This document shows, one piece after another, positions 36,001 to 44,170 of a stretch of 64,000 bases of DNA. The stretch's first letter is position 1, and each line of letters starts with the position of its first letter. Source of the DNA: Neomegalonema sp. (lineage in GTDB: Bacteria > Pseudomonadota > Alphaproteobacteria > Rhodobacterales > Rhodobacteraceae); NCBI GenBank assembly GCA_022760435.1, contig JALEFY010000007.1:186001-250000 (forward strand), written 5' to 3'. The translations under genes and the position numbers were made by a program. Under the pieces are notes generated by a model that was not told the DNA's origin, ran no database searches, and saw only the letters and a list, made by a program, of their open reading frames with translations.

Positions 36001-36552
36001 ATGGGCCAGATCGCCTTGCTACGCGCCGGACGCGCCGAGGGCCGTGCGGTCACGGGCTTGCCGCTTCTGGCGCCTGGCGCGATTGACAGCGCTGCGCAAG
36101 AAGCAATCGAAGGATGGTTCCTGCCGCCACCCTGGGACCGCGCGCGCTTGCTCGCCAGTCCGGGCCCTGCCACGCTGGAGACCGCGCAGATCCTCGCCGC
36201 CGGACGACGCGTCGAGACCGATCACCGCCTGCTCGCCTGGCGCTCGCCCCTTGACGATGCCAAAAGCCCTGACCTTCAGAGCCGCACGCCGCCCACAGCA
36301 GAGGCGCCGCAGGCGATCCTGATCCGATTGCGCCCCCTTCTCACAGCATTGGCCGAGCGCGAGGCACCGACCTTGGTCATCGCACCGGTTGCGGTTGCCC
36401 GCGCGATCATTGCCGCTGCCCATGACTGGGATCACCGAGGCAGCCCGCCCTTTCGCCTGCGCCGCGGCGAACTGCATCCGCTGAGCCTGACCTCGCAAGG
36501 CACGCCTTACCCGGCGGGCGCGCCGATCTTGCTGATGCCACGCGAGCCGTGA
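36001..36552 (+). CDS. Histidine-phosphatase-fold protein lacking catalytic histidines
   Basis: 183 residues from the ATG at 36001 (MGQIALLRAGRAEG). The layout follows the phosphoglycerate mutase/histidine phosphatase fold: a first strand IALLRAGRAEGR where active enzymes read RHG, then ARLLASPGPATLETAQIL for the SP-R-A-TA-IL motif. Later, LVIAPVAVARAIIAA stands where active enzymes have a VSHG motif. Both catalytic His are missing, so it is probably a non-catalytic relative. It follows the glycosyltransferase-like gene in the same direction. Confidence 0.62.
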   Translation: MGQIALLRAGRAEGRAVTGLPLLAPGAIDSAAQEAIEGWFLPPPWDRARLLASPGPATLETAQILAAGRRVETDHRLLAWRSPLDDAKSPDLQSRTPPTAEAPQAILIRLRPLLTALAEREAPTLVIAPVAVARAIIAAAHDWDHRGSPPFRLRRGELHPLSLTSQGTPYPAGAPILLMPREP

Positions 36553-36627
36553 GGGCTTGACCGCCGTCGCGGGATCGGCAGGCTGCAATCAAATCGGACA
36601 GCAGCGCATGGCAGCGACGGAGCGAGT

Positions 36628-37362
36628 ATGGCAATCGACACTCAGGATGATGGCGGGGTCCGGATCATCCGCATCAACCGGCCGGACAAGAAGAACGCCC
36701 TCACCCAGGCCATGTATCGGCAGATGACCGCAGCGCTGCAAGAGGCCGATGCGAGCGAGGAGATCGGCGCCGTGCTGCTCACCGGCACGGCAGGGGTGTT
36801 TACCGCTGGTAATGATCTGAGCGATTTTCTCGGTGAGGGGGAGGGCGGCGACCTGTCGGCGGCGATGGACCTGCTGCGCTGCGCCGCCAGCATCGATCTG
36901 CCCCTGGTCGCCGCGGTAGAAGGCCCGGCGATCGGGATCGGCACCACGATCCTGCTGCATTGCGATTTCAGCTTTGCGGCTCCCGATGCCCTGTTCAAGG
37001 CGCCCTTCATTGACCTCGCCGTCTGCCCTGAAGGCGCCTCGAGCCTCCTGCTCGAACGCCGGATCGGCGCTCAGGCGGCAAGAGCGATGCTGATGCTGGG
37101 CGAGGGGCTGAGCGCCGAGCGCGCAGCCGCTTGCGGGCTGCTCAGCGCGGTTTCAGGGGATCCGCAGGCAAGGGCGCTCGAAACCGCAAAGGCGCTGGCC
37201 GCCAAGCCGCGCATGGCGATGCGAGAGACAAAGTCGCTCCTGCGCAGCCCTGAGCGGGCCGAGGTGCTCGCCGCCATCGACCGCGAGGCGGCGCAGTTCG
37301 AGCGGCTGATGAAGACCCCGGCCGCACAGGCGATCTTCGCCAAATTCCTGACCCGTTCCTGA
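36628..37362 (+). CDS. Enoyl-CoA hydratase/isomerase family protein
   Basis: 244 residues. Crotonase motifs are present: INRPDKKNALTQAMY, the oxyanion-hole segment AGNDLSDF, and VEGPAIGIGTTILLHCDF. The acidic residue falls in VCPEGASSLLLERRIG, as in delta3-delta2 enoyl-CoA isomerases. Only one Glu is at the active-site positions, so isomerase is more likely than hydratase. It works in beta-oxidation in the cytoplasm. A hotdog thioesterase gene follows 24 bp later on the same strand. Confidence 0.88.
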   Translation: MAIDTQDDGGVRIIRINRPDKKNALTQAMYRQMTAALQEADASEEIGAVLLTGTAGVFTAGNDLSDFLGEGEGGDLSAAMDLLRCAASIDLPLVAAVEGPAIGIGTTILLHCDFSFAAPDALFKAPFIDLAVCPEGASSLLLERRIGAQAARAMLMLGEGLSAERAAACGLLSAVSGDPQARALETAKALAAKPRMAMRETKSLLRSPERAEVLAAIDREAAQFERLMKTPAAQAIFAKFLTRS

Positions 37363-37386
37363 CCTGCTGCGATACAGGATTGACCG

Positions 37387-37821
37387 ATGAGCGATTACGA
37401 CCCCATCGCGGCCGAGCCGCGCAACCCGATGATGGAGACGATCCAGGCCCGCCTGACGCAATGGTCGGAGGGCTTTGCGCGTGTCGAGATGCCGATGAAC
37501 CCGAGCATCATGAACCGCCAGGGGATCGTGCATGGCGGCGCGATCGTGACAGTCATGGATGGCGCAGCGGGCTTTTGCGGGTGCTACCTCGCCATCCCCG
37601 GGCGGATCAGAAAGGCGATGACCCTGTCACTGACGACCAATTTCATCGGGGTCGCCAAAGGAGAGTGGATCATCGCCGAGGCGCGCCAGACCGGCGGCGG
37701 GCGCAGCATCTTCTTCGCCGATATCGTGGTCAAGGATGAGACCGGCCATCTCATCGCAACCGGTACGGGCACGTTCAAATACCGCTCCGCGAGCCAGAAC
37801 CCCGAAGGCGAGCCAGCCTGA
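37387..37821 (+). CDS. PaaI-family hotdog thioesterase
   Basis: 144 residues. The hotdog helix motif MNRQGIVHGGAIVTVMDGAAG is followed by TLSLTTNFIG and GRSIFFADIVVKDETGHLIATGTGTFKY. This is the PaaI/YbgC-related group that hydrolyses acyl-CoA thioesters. It is probably co-transcribed with the upstream crotonase gene. Its stop codon directly abuts the stop of the converging nuclease gene within TGATCA. Confidence 0.88.
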   Translation: MSDYDPIAAEPRNPMMETIQARLTQWSEGFARVEMPMNPSIMNRQGIVHGGAIVTVMDGAAGFCGCYLAIPGRIRKAMTLSLTTNFIGVAKGEWIIAEARQTGGGRSIFFADIVVKDETGHLIATGTGTFKYRSASQNPEGEPA

Positions 37822-38346
37822 TCAGCCCGCGATAGCCCCAAGCACCCGCTGCCAGAGCGGCGTGCCGGCATCGGCACTGCGGCTTGCGCACCAGTCGGGT
37901 TGCGGCTCATGACCGTAGTCCCATGGCGCGCCATGACCTTGCGCCATCATCGCTTCGGTAAAGTCGATATCGCTACCGTCCTCGTGCAACGTGACATCGG
38001 CGACCAGCCGTCCGTAGCGGTCCTTGCCGGTGATGCTGAGCGCTACCGACTTGCCTTGCAGGATCTGCCGCGCCGCGATTGTCGCAGCGCGCGCGAGCTG
38101 CTTTTCCTCCGGGCACTCATAGCGGCGCAGTTCCGGGGTGTCGAAATTGCGCACGCGCACCTTCACGCCGCCGGAGATCTGGAACGTGTCGCCGTCGATC
38201 ACGCGAACGACATAGGTCTCCCGCTGAACCGGTGCTGCCTGCGCCGCCGTCACCGTACCGGCGAAAAGAGAGAATCCGACCACGAGCCCCGTCAGCCAAG
38301 CCAACGGCGCACCCGCACGGGCCCCCGCCCGAGATGCTTTTGCCAT
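37822..38346 (-). CDS. Secreted staphylococcal nuclease-like protein
   Basis: 174 residues with an N-terminal hydrophobic export signal (LAWLTGLVVGFSLFAGTVTAAQAA). The nuclease fold motifs are present: VVRVIDGDTFQI, VRVRNFDTPELRRYECPEEK and DRYGRLVADVTL, keeping the catalytic Asp, Arg and Glu positions of the SNase family. It would cut nucleic acid outside the cytoplasm, using calcium. A perfect inverted repeat lies 10 bp before the start codon. Confidence 0.86.
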   Translation of the reverse strand: MAKASRAGARAGAPLAWLTGLVVGFSLFAGTVTAAQAAPVQRETYVVRVIDGDTFQISGGVKVRVRNFDTPELRRYECPEEKQLARAATIAARQILQGKSVALSITGKDRYGRLVADVTLHEDGSDIDFTEAMMAQGHGAPWDYGHEPQPDWCASRSADAGTPLWQRVLGAIAG

Positions 38347-38356
38347 GTGTACTGCC

Positions 38357-38399
38357 TCAATATGTGCGCGCCTCTAACGGGCGTCTGCGCACATATTGA
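38357..38399. promoter_or_regulatory. Perfect 13-bp inverted repeat upstream of the nuclease gene
   Basis: TCAATATGTGCGC (38357-38369) and GCGCACATATTGA (38387-38399) are exact inverted repeats with a 17-bp spacer, 10 bp ahead of the nuclease start. It may be an operator or a leader hairpin. Confidence 0.6.
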
Positions 38400-38404
38400 A
38401 TCGA

Positions 38405-38431
38405 GACGAGTCCCCGTCAAGAGGACTCGTC
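38405..38431 (-). terminator. 9-bp hairpin at the end of lysK
   Basis: GACGAGTCC (38405-38413) and GGACTCGTC (38423-38431) pair perfectly around a 9-nt loop, 24 bp past the lysK stop. There is no U-run, so termination here is only a candidate role. Confidence 0.45.
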
Positions 38432-38454
38432 AAATCACCGTTAAATGGCCTTGA

Positions 38455-40044
38455 TCAGGCGGTCAGCGCCCCTGCGAGCGCATCTTCGATCAGTTCGGCG
38501 GTCGCCTCGACGCCATAAAGCGCCACAAAACCGCCAAAGCGCGGCCCCTGGCTCTGGCCGAGCAGCACCTCGTAAAGCGCGGTGAACCAGTCGCGCAATT
38601 GCTCGAAACCGGCATCCTTGCCGACATCATAGACGACCTGCTGAAGCGCTTCGGCCTCCGCCTCACCCTCGAAGGCACGCAGCCGCGCCGCGAGATCGGC
38701 CAGCGCCGCGCGCTCCTGTTCGGTCGGGGCGCGGAAGGTCTTGGTCGGCTTCACCCGGTCCTGGTAATAGCGCACCGCCCGCTCAGCGGCGGCATCGAGC
38801 CCCGGATGGGTCTGCGGCGTCGCCTCGGGCGCATATTTGCGAATGAAGCCCCACATCGCGTCCTTGTCCTCTGCCGAGGCCGCGGAGGCGAGGTTGAGCA
38901 GCATCGAGAAGCTGATCTCCATATCCGAGGCCGGAACCTTGCCATCACCATGGATGTGCCAGACCGGGTTTTCGACCTGCTTGTCGATACCTTGCTCGGG
39001 ATAGGCGCGCAGGAACTGGTGATACTCATCGACATTCTTCGGGATCACATCGAAGAACAACCGCTTGGCCGTGCGCGGTTTCTGGAACATGAACAGCGCG
39101 AGGCTCTCGGGCGCGGCGTAAGCCAGCCATTCCTCGATCGAGATGCCATTGCCCTTCGATTTGGAGATCTTCTCACCCGCATCATCAAGGAACAGCTCAT
39201 AGCAGTATTGCTCGGGCGGGGTCGCACCTAGGATCGAGCAGATCTTAGAGTAGATCTTGCCATTGAGCTGGTGGTCCTTGCCATACATCTCGAAATCAAC
39301 GCCGAGCGCGGCCCAGCGCATGCCGAAATCGGGCTTCCATTGCAGCTTCACATTGCCGCCGGTGACCGGGAGCGTGGTCTCGGTGCCGTCCTCATCATCG
39401 AAGGTGACCGTGCCATCCTTGGCGTTCACATCCTTCATCGGCACATAGAGCACCCGACCGGTGGTCGGTGAGATCGGCAGGAACGGGGAGTAGGTCGCCT
39501 GGCGCTCCTCGCCCAGGGTGGGCAGCATCACATCCATGATCTTGCGATATTTGCGCGCGGCCTCGAGCAGCATCGCATCGAAGGTCCCGTTCTTGTAATA
39601 GTCGGTGGCGCTGGCAAACTCGTAGTCAAACCCGAAACGGTCGAGAAAATCGCGCAGCATGGCGTTGTTATGATGGCCAAAGCTTTCGAATTTCTCGAAC
39701 GGATCTGGCACCACCGTCAGCGGCTTTTGCAGATGCGCGTGCAAGAGATCCTGATTGGGCACATTCGCGGGGACCTTGCGCATGCCGTCCATATCGTCGG
39801 AGACGCAAAGGAGCTTGGTCGGAATATCGCACAGCGTCTCAAAGGCGCGGCGGACCATGGTCGTGCGCGCGACCTCGCCGAAAGTGCCGATATGCGGCAG
39901 GCCCGAGGGGCCATAGCCGGTCTCGAACAGCACATAGCCCTTCTCCGGATCCTTTTTCTTGTAGCGTTTGACGATCTTGCGCGCTTCCTCGAAGGGCCAA
40001 GCCTTGGCTTTTTCGGCAGCGGCACGCAATGCGTCAGTGGTCAT
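38455..40044 (-). CDS. lysK: Lysyl-tRNA synthetase, class I
   Basis: 529 residues. It belongs to the class I LysRS found in archaea and many Alphaproteobacteria, in place of the usual class II enzyme. The HIGH-type motif is [14 protein letters not shown] near residue 48, and the KMSKS-type motif is [10 protein letters not shown] near residue 292. The full length and both ATP-binding motifs are intact. It charges tRNA-Lys in the cytoplasm. The gene is monocistronic. Confidence 0.95.
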   Translation of the reverse strand: MTTDALRAAAEKAKAWPFEEARKIVKRYKKKDPEKGYVLFETGYGPSGLPHIGTFGEVARTTMVRRAFETLCDIPTKLLCVSDDMDGMRKVPANVPNQDLLHAHLQKPLTVVPDPFEKFESFGHHNNAMLRDFLDRFGFDYEFASATDYYKNGTFDAMLLEAARKYRKIMDVMLPTLGEERQATYSPFLPISPTTGRVLYVPMKDVNAKDGTVTFDDEDGTETTLPVTGGNVKLQWKPDFGMRWAALGVDFEMYGKDHQLNGKIYSKICSILGATPPEQYCYELFLDDAGEKISKSKGNGISIEEWLAYAAPESLALFMFQKPRTAKRLFFDVIPKNVDEYHQFLRAYPEQGIDKQVENPVWHIHGDGKVPASDMEISFSMLLNLASAASAEDKDAMWGFIRKYAPEATPQTHPGLDAAAERAVRYYQDRVKPTKTFRAPTEQERAALADLAARLRAFEGEAEAEALQQVVYDVGKDAGFEQLRDWFTALYEVLLGQSQGPRFGGFVALYGVEATAELIEDALAGALTA

Positions 40045-40217
40045 TTGTCAGGATCCTTGATTGTCGGAAGGGTAAATCGATGCCGCGTGCCTAGGGCTCT
40101 CGCCGGATTTCGTCAATGATGGTCATCGGTGCCGATGATGCAAAGCACAGCCATTGCATCGAGCCATGACACTGGTGCATGTTGCGCGAGCTAGATGAAA
40201 TTGTCCGGACGAAGGTC

Positions 40218-40655
40218 ATGACCACCAAAACCACGCCCAAGATCAATGTGATGAGCCCAGAGGATGCGCTTATCGCCGTGATGATGATTGCCTCCGCCGT
40301 CGACAGCGACATGTCCGATCGTGAAATCCATGAGATCAGCACGATCGTCGACATTCTCCCGGCCTTCGAGGCCTATGACAAGGACCGCATTGCCCTCGTC
40401 TCGGATACGGTGATCGATCTGCTCGAAAAAGATGACGGGCTCGATACCATCATCGGCCTGATCAAATCGGCGCTGCCCGGGCATTTGCGCGAAACCGCCT
40501 ATGCGCTGGCCTGCGATGTGATCGCTGCCGATGGCTCGGTACAGCTTGAGGAAATGCGCCTGCTCGAGATGATGCGGCACAATCTGGGGATCGAGCGGCT
40601 GAATGCCGCCGCCATTGAGCGCGGCTCGCGCGCGCGGCACATGCGGGTCAGCTAG
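40218..40655 (+). CDS. TerB-like helical protein
   Basis: 145 residues from the ATG at 40218 with GAAGG upstream. The pattern MSPEDALIAVMMIASAVDSDMSDREIHEISTI and the later ALACDVIAADGSVQLEEMRLLE show the two acidic, metal-binding helix pairs of the TerB/DjlA family (A-x3-AD-x3-E). TerB domains are linked with stress and tellurite resistance, but no ter genes are nearby. It is soluble and stands alone. The role is unknown. Confidence 0.85.
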   Translation: MTTKTTPKINVMSPEDALIAVMMIASAVDSDMSDREIHEISTIVDILPAFEAYDKDRIALVSDTVIDLLEKDDGLDTIIGLIKSALPGHLRETAYALACDVIAADGSVQLEEMRLLEMMRHNLGIERLNAAAIERGSRARHMRVS

Positions 40656-40750
40656 ATCCAGCGCCGCGACCGCCCTTCGGAGCCCCGATCATCAGGTCAT
40701 GAGCGGCTCCGCCCCGTTGGAGCCGCAATTGTCTCTGCTCATGGCAAGGC

Positions 40751-40799
40751 GGGGCTCTTGGGGCAGGGGCTCCTCTTGGGAAGGGGCTCCCCTTGGTAA
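40751..40799. repeat. 15-17-bp tandem repeat, three diverged copies
   Basis: Three units each starting GGGGCTC and carrying CTTGG (40751-40765, 40766-40782, 40783-40799), in the gap before the RnfD-like gene. They differ by small indels. Confidence 0.8.
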
Positions 40800-40843
40800 G
40801 GGCATTGCGAGGATGCCTGCCCCGAGCCATGCGAGGGCGCGCG

Positions 40844-41686
40844 ATGCAAGCTTCGGTGTCAAAGCAGGAACGCTCCGCCCCCACCGCGCCGCCTTGGTGG
40901 GCACCGATCCGGCTCGCCGATCCGCGGCTCTTGCAGATCCTGTTTCTGAGCAGCTTGCTGACCCTGGGCGTGCTGACGCTCGGCTTTGCCGTTACGCCAG
41001 CACATATCCTGATATCGTTGAGCGTGGCGCTGCTGGTGCAGACGCTGGCAACGGCCCTTTTGCGTTGGCGCGGGATCGCCCTCTCCTTTGACCCGCTAAG
41101 CGCGATCATTACCGCTCTTTCCTTGTCCTTGCTGCTGCGCACCGAGGCGCCATGGCTCTCTGCGCTGGGCGCGGCCATCGCCATTGGATCGAAATTCGCG
41201 TTGCGCTGGCGCGGGCGGCATGTCTTCAACCCGGCCAATCTGGCGCTGGTCGCCTTGCCCCTGATCAGCTCGGGCGCCTGGATCTCACCCGGCCAATGGG
41301 GGGCGACCGGCTTGCTCGCGGTAGCGGTCATGGGCGCAGGAGCCATGGTCGCCAACCGAGCCGCGCGCCTCGATACGACCCTGGCCTTTCTGAGCATCTG
41401 GGCCGGGCTCACCTTCGCCCGCGCTGCCTGGCTGGGCGATCCCATCGCCATCCCGCTCCATCAATTGCAATCAGGCGCGGTGCTTGTCTTTGCCTTCTTC
41501 ATGATCTCGGATCCCGCAACCACCCCGCCGCACCGCCCCGCCCGGCTTCTGCATGCCGGCGCCGTTGCGGCTTTGGGGTTCTGGCTGCAAGTGAACTGGC
41601 TGAGCAATACTGGCGCGATCCAGGCACTTGTCATCCTCGCCCCCCTGACAGCGCTTCTCGTGTCGCCTTTGAACAAACGGCAATGA
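40844..41686 (+). CDS. RnfD/NqrB-like membrane protein
   Basis: 280 residues from the ATG at 40844 with GAGGG upstream. Eight to nine membrane helices. The family motifs GRHVFNPANLALVALPL and FFMISDPATTPPHRPARL are clear. In true Rnf and Nqr complexes the flavin is bound at SGAT/T sites; the corresponding segment here is around the end of the protein. No other rnf or nqr genes are present, so this is a stand-alone relative. A DUF2330 gene lies two genes downstream, a pairing I recall from other genomes. Confidence 0.85.
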   Translation: MQASVSKQERSAPTAPPWWAPIRLADPRLLQILFLSSLLTLGVLTLGFAVTPAHILISLSVALLVQTLATALLRWRGIALSFDPLSAIITALSLSLLLRTEAPWLSALGAAIAIGSKFALRWRGRHVFNPANLALVALPLISSGAWISPGQWGATGLLAVAVMGAGAMVANRAARLDTTLAFLSIWAGLTFARAAWLGDPIAIPLHQLQSGAVLVFAFFMISDPATTPPHRPARLLHAGAVAALGFWLQVNWLSNTGAIQALVILAPLTALLVSPLNKRQ

Positions 41687-41769
41687 TGTCACGCCCCGCG
41701 ATACGACCTTGGTACAGGCCCCGATATCGGCTATGAGGATATGTCTGCATCGCATCATAGGGGGTCGCG

Positions 41770-42657
41770 ATGGGGTTGGGTGAAGAGGTGCTGTTCCGCC
41801 TCGGACGCGAACTGCTCAAGCGTCGGGAACAAGCCGAGAGCTTTCACGGCGACAAGGATGATGATGCCTATCGCGCCCGGCGCGACAGCGAGCTCCGCGC
41901 TCAATTCGACGACAATTTCGATATCGCATTGCTCGCTGGCAAGGATGTGCTGGATTTCGGCTGCGGCAGCGGTGAGCTCTCGCTCTATGTCGCCGAGCGC
42001 GGCGCCCGCTCGGTAATCGGCACCGAGCTTGACGCCGACCGCGTCCGGATTGCCGGGACGAATAGCGCCGCCGCCGCGATCGAGCCGAAGCCGCTATTCA
42101 TTCAGGCCGACGACCCGAAGACCGTGCCGCTCGCTGATAACTGCATCGATGTGCTGCTATGCTTTGATGTCGCCGAGCATATCATGGCGCCGGAAGCCGT
42201 GCTGCGCGAATGGGCAAGGGTGCTGCGTCCGGGTGGGCGCGCGCTGATCTGGTGGATGCCCTGGGCGCATCCATTCGGCCATCATTACCGACAAGTGATG
42301 CCGGTGCCGTATGCGCATCTCATGGTTGATGAAGATTGCTTCATGCGTCTTTGCAACCGCCTCTATAACGCGCCAGAATATGACGCCCTGCCCCATCAAC
42401 GCGATGCCAGCGGGGCGAAAATCCCCGATCTTTATGAACAGGATCGCATGGAAACCTGGTTGAACAAACTTTCGACCCGAGATTTTGAAACCATGGTCCA
42501 ACAGGCGGGCCTCACGGTCGCCGAGCGCCGGTTGATCCCGCTGAAAAACGGGTCGGGGCTTGGCAAAATGCTCGGACCGCTGACACACTGGTCCCATACC
42601 CGCGATCTGGTAACGGCGGTTGCCCTCTACACACTGGAAAAGCCAGACGCCGAATGA
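41770..42657 (+). CDS. SAM-dependent methyltransferase, class I
   Basis: 295 residues. The SAM-binding motif I is VLDFGCGSGELSLYVAERGA, followed by IGTELDADRV, CIDVLLCFDVAEHI and VLRPGGRALI, in the order of class I methyltransferases. The N-terminus is helical; the C-terminus has extra loops (PWAHPFGHHYRQVMPVPYAH) that may hold a substrate. The stop overlaps the first possible start of the DUF2330 gene. The substrate is unknown. Confidence 0.88.
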   Translation: MGLGEEVLFRLGRELLKRREQAESFHGDKDDDAYRARRDSELRAQFDDNFDIALLAGKDVLDFGCGSGELSLYVAERGARSVIGTELDADRVRIAGTNSAAAAIEPKPLFIQADDPKTVPLADNCIDVLLCFDVAEHIMAPEAVLREWARVLRPGGRALIWWMPWAHPFGHHYRQVMPVPYAHLMVDEDCFMRLCNRLYNAPEYDALPHQRDASGAKIPDLYEQDRMETWLNKLSTRDFETMVQQAGLTVAERRLIPLKNGSGLGKMLGPLTHWSHTRDLVTAVALYTLEKPDAE

Positions 42658-42665
42658 GGAGATCC

Positions 42666-44066
42666 ATGATGAGCTCGCCGTCCTTGCATGCGCGCCCGAC
42701 CCGGTTCTGGCCTATGGGCCTGCTCGGCCTCGCCACTTGCCTTCTGATCGCGCTGCCCCAATCGGCCGCCGCCTTTTGCGGCTTTTATGTCGCCAAGGCC
42801 GATGGAGAATTGTTCAACGAGGCCAGCAAGGTGGTGATGATGCGCGACGAGGATCGCACCGTCATCACCATGGTCAATGACTACCAGGGCGAGCCCTCTG
42901 AGTTTGCCATGGTGATCCCGACCCCGGACGTGCTGGAGCGTGAGCAGGTGAATGTGACCGAAAACGCCATCGTCGATCATCTCGATGCCTATAGCGCGCC
43001 GCGTGTGGTCGAGTATTTCGATGAGAACCCCTGCGCGCCGCAAGTCCAGTATGAAAGCGCTGTCACCCGCCAACTCACCAGCGCCGCCCCGCCGCGCCCG
43101 GCCCCGGCTCCCGATGCGCTCGGCGTGACCATCGAGGCTGAGTATACCGTTGGCGAATATGACATCCTGATCCTCTCAGCCACCGAGAGCTCCGGCCTGC
43201 AAACCTGGCTCGATCAGAACGGCTATCGCACGCCCGAAGCGGCTCGTCCGGTTCTGGGCAGCTATATCAAGCAGGGGATGAAATTCTTCGTCGCGCGGAT
43301 CAATCTTGAGGAGCAGGAGAAGCTCGGAACCAGCTTCCTGCGCCCGCTGCAAGTGGCGTTCGAGAGCGAGAAATTCATGCTCCCGATCCGCTTGGGCACG
43401 GTAAACGCGAAGGGCAAGCAGGATCTGCTGCTGTTCACCCTGACCCGGACCGGACGTGTGGAAACCGCCAATTATCGCACGATCAAGGTGCCCTCGAATG
43501 TCGAGATCCCGCTCTATTTGCGCGATGATTTCGGCAGCTTTTACAAGTCGATGTTCGAGAACGCGGTGGCGCGGGAGAGCGGGCGCGCCGTCTTCACCGA
43601 ATATGCCTGGGACATGAGCTGGTGCGACCCCTGCGCCGCCGATCCGCTCTCGAGCCAGGAGCTGCGTCAGCTTGGCGTGTACTGGGTCGATGAGGATCAA
43701 CCGCGGCGCGGGGGCGGCACGGATGTCTTCGTGACCCGGCTGCATCTGCGCTATGATGCCGAAACCTTCCCGGAAGACCTGCGCCTGCACCAGACCGGCG
43801 ATCGCGACAATTTCCAGGGCCGCTACATCCTGCGCCACCCTTATGTCGGCCCGATGGATTGCCGCGCCGGCTCGCGCTATCTGGGCGCGCTCGAGACGCG
43901 GTTCGAGCAGGAAGCGAAGACGCTCGCCAATCTGACCGGCTGGGATATCGGCGAAGTGCGGGCGATGATGCGTGAGAACGGGCAGGATATCGAAGCGATC
44001 CGGTCAAGCGCAGGCGTTTCCGAAAAGCAGGGCCAGAAATGGTGGAACGATATCTGGGCTGACTAA
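42666..44066 (+). CDS. Exported DUF2330 protein
   Basis: 466 residues from the ATG at 42666, with GAGGAGA 5 nt upstream; an ATG at 42654 overlapping the methyltransferase stop is also possible. A signal peptide ending near LPQSAAA is followed by FCGFYVAKADGELFNEASKVV, a hallmark of DUF2330, and several short Cys-containing segments (CDPCAADP). The family is exported with unknown function and is often found near RnfD-like genes. Here RnfD-like, methyltransferase and DUF2330 form one plus-strand run. Confidence 0.85.
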   Translation: MMSSPSLHARPTRFWPMGLLGLATCLLIALPQSAAAFCGFYVAKADGELFNEASKVVMMRDEDRTVITMVNDYQGEPSEFAMVIPTPDVLEREQVNVTENAIVDHLDAYSAPRVVEYFDENPCAPQVQYESAVTRQLTSAAPPRPAPAPDALGVTIEAEYTVGEYDILILSATESSGLQTWLDQNGYRTPEAARPVLGSYIKQGMKFFVARINLEEQEKLGTSFLRPLQVAFESEKFMLPIRLGTVNAKGKQDLLLFTLTRTGRVETANYRTIKVPSNVEIPLYLRDDFGSFYKSMFENAVARESGRAVFTEYAWDMSWCDPCAADPLSSQELRQLGVYWVDEDQPRRGGGTDVFVTRLHLRYDAETFPEDLRLHQTGDRDNFQGRYILRHPYVGPMDCRAGSRYLGALETRFEQEAKTLANLTGWDIGEVRAMMRENGQDIEAIRSSAGVSEKQGQKWWNDIWAD

Positions 44067-44112
44067 GCGCATCGCATCGCGGTCATCGGAGCGGTTCGCC
44101 CGATCCGATGAC

Positions 44113-44135
44113 GCCGCTGCAAGCAGCGCAGCGGC
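44113..44135. terminator. 8-bp hairpin between converging DUF2330 and RTX genes
   Basis: GCCGCTGC / GCAGCGGC with a 7-nt loop, in the 104-bp gap between two converging genes. No strong U-run on either side. Confidence 0.4.
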
Positions 44136-44170
44136 CTGTTCAGCCCCTGCGCTACCGATCTTGCCGCCGG

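Noticed and set aside
38405-38431. A definite rho-independent terminator for lysK
   Set aside because: The stem is perfect but there is no U-run, so it is listed only as a candidate.
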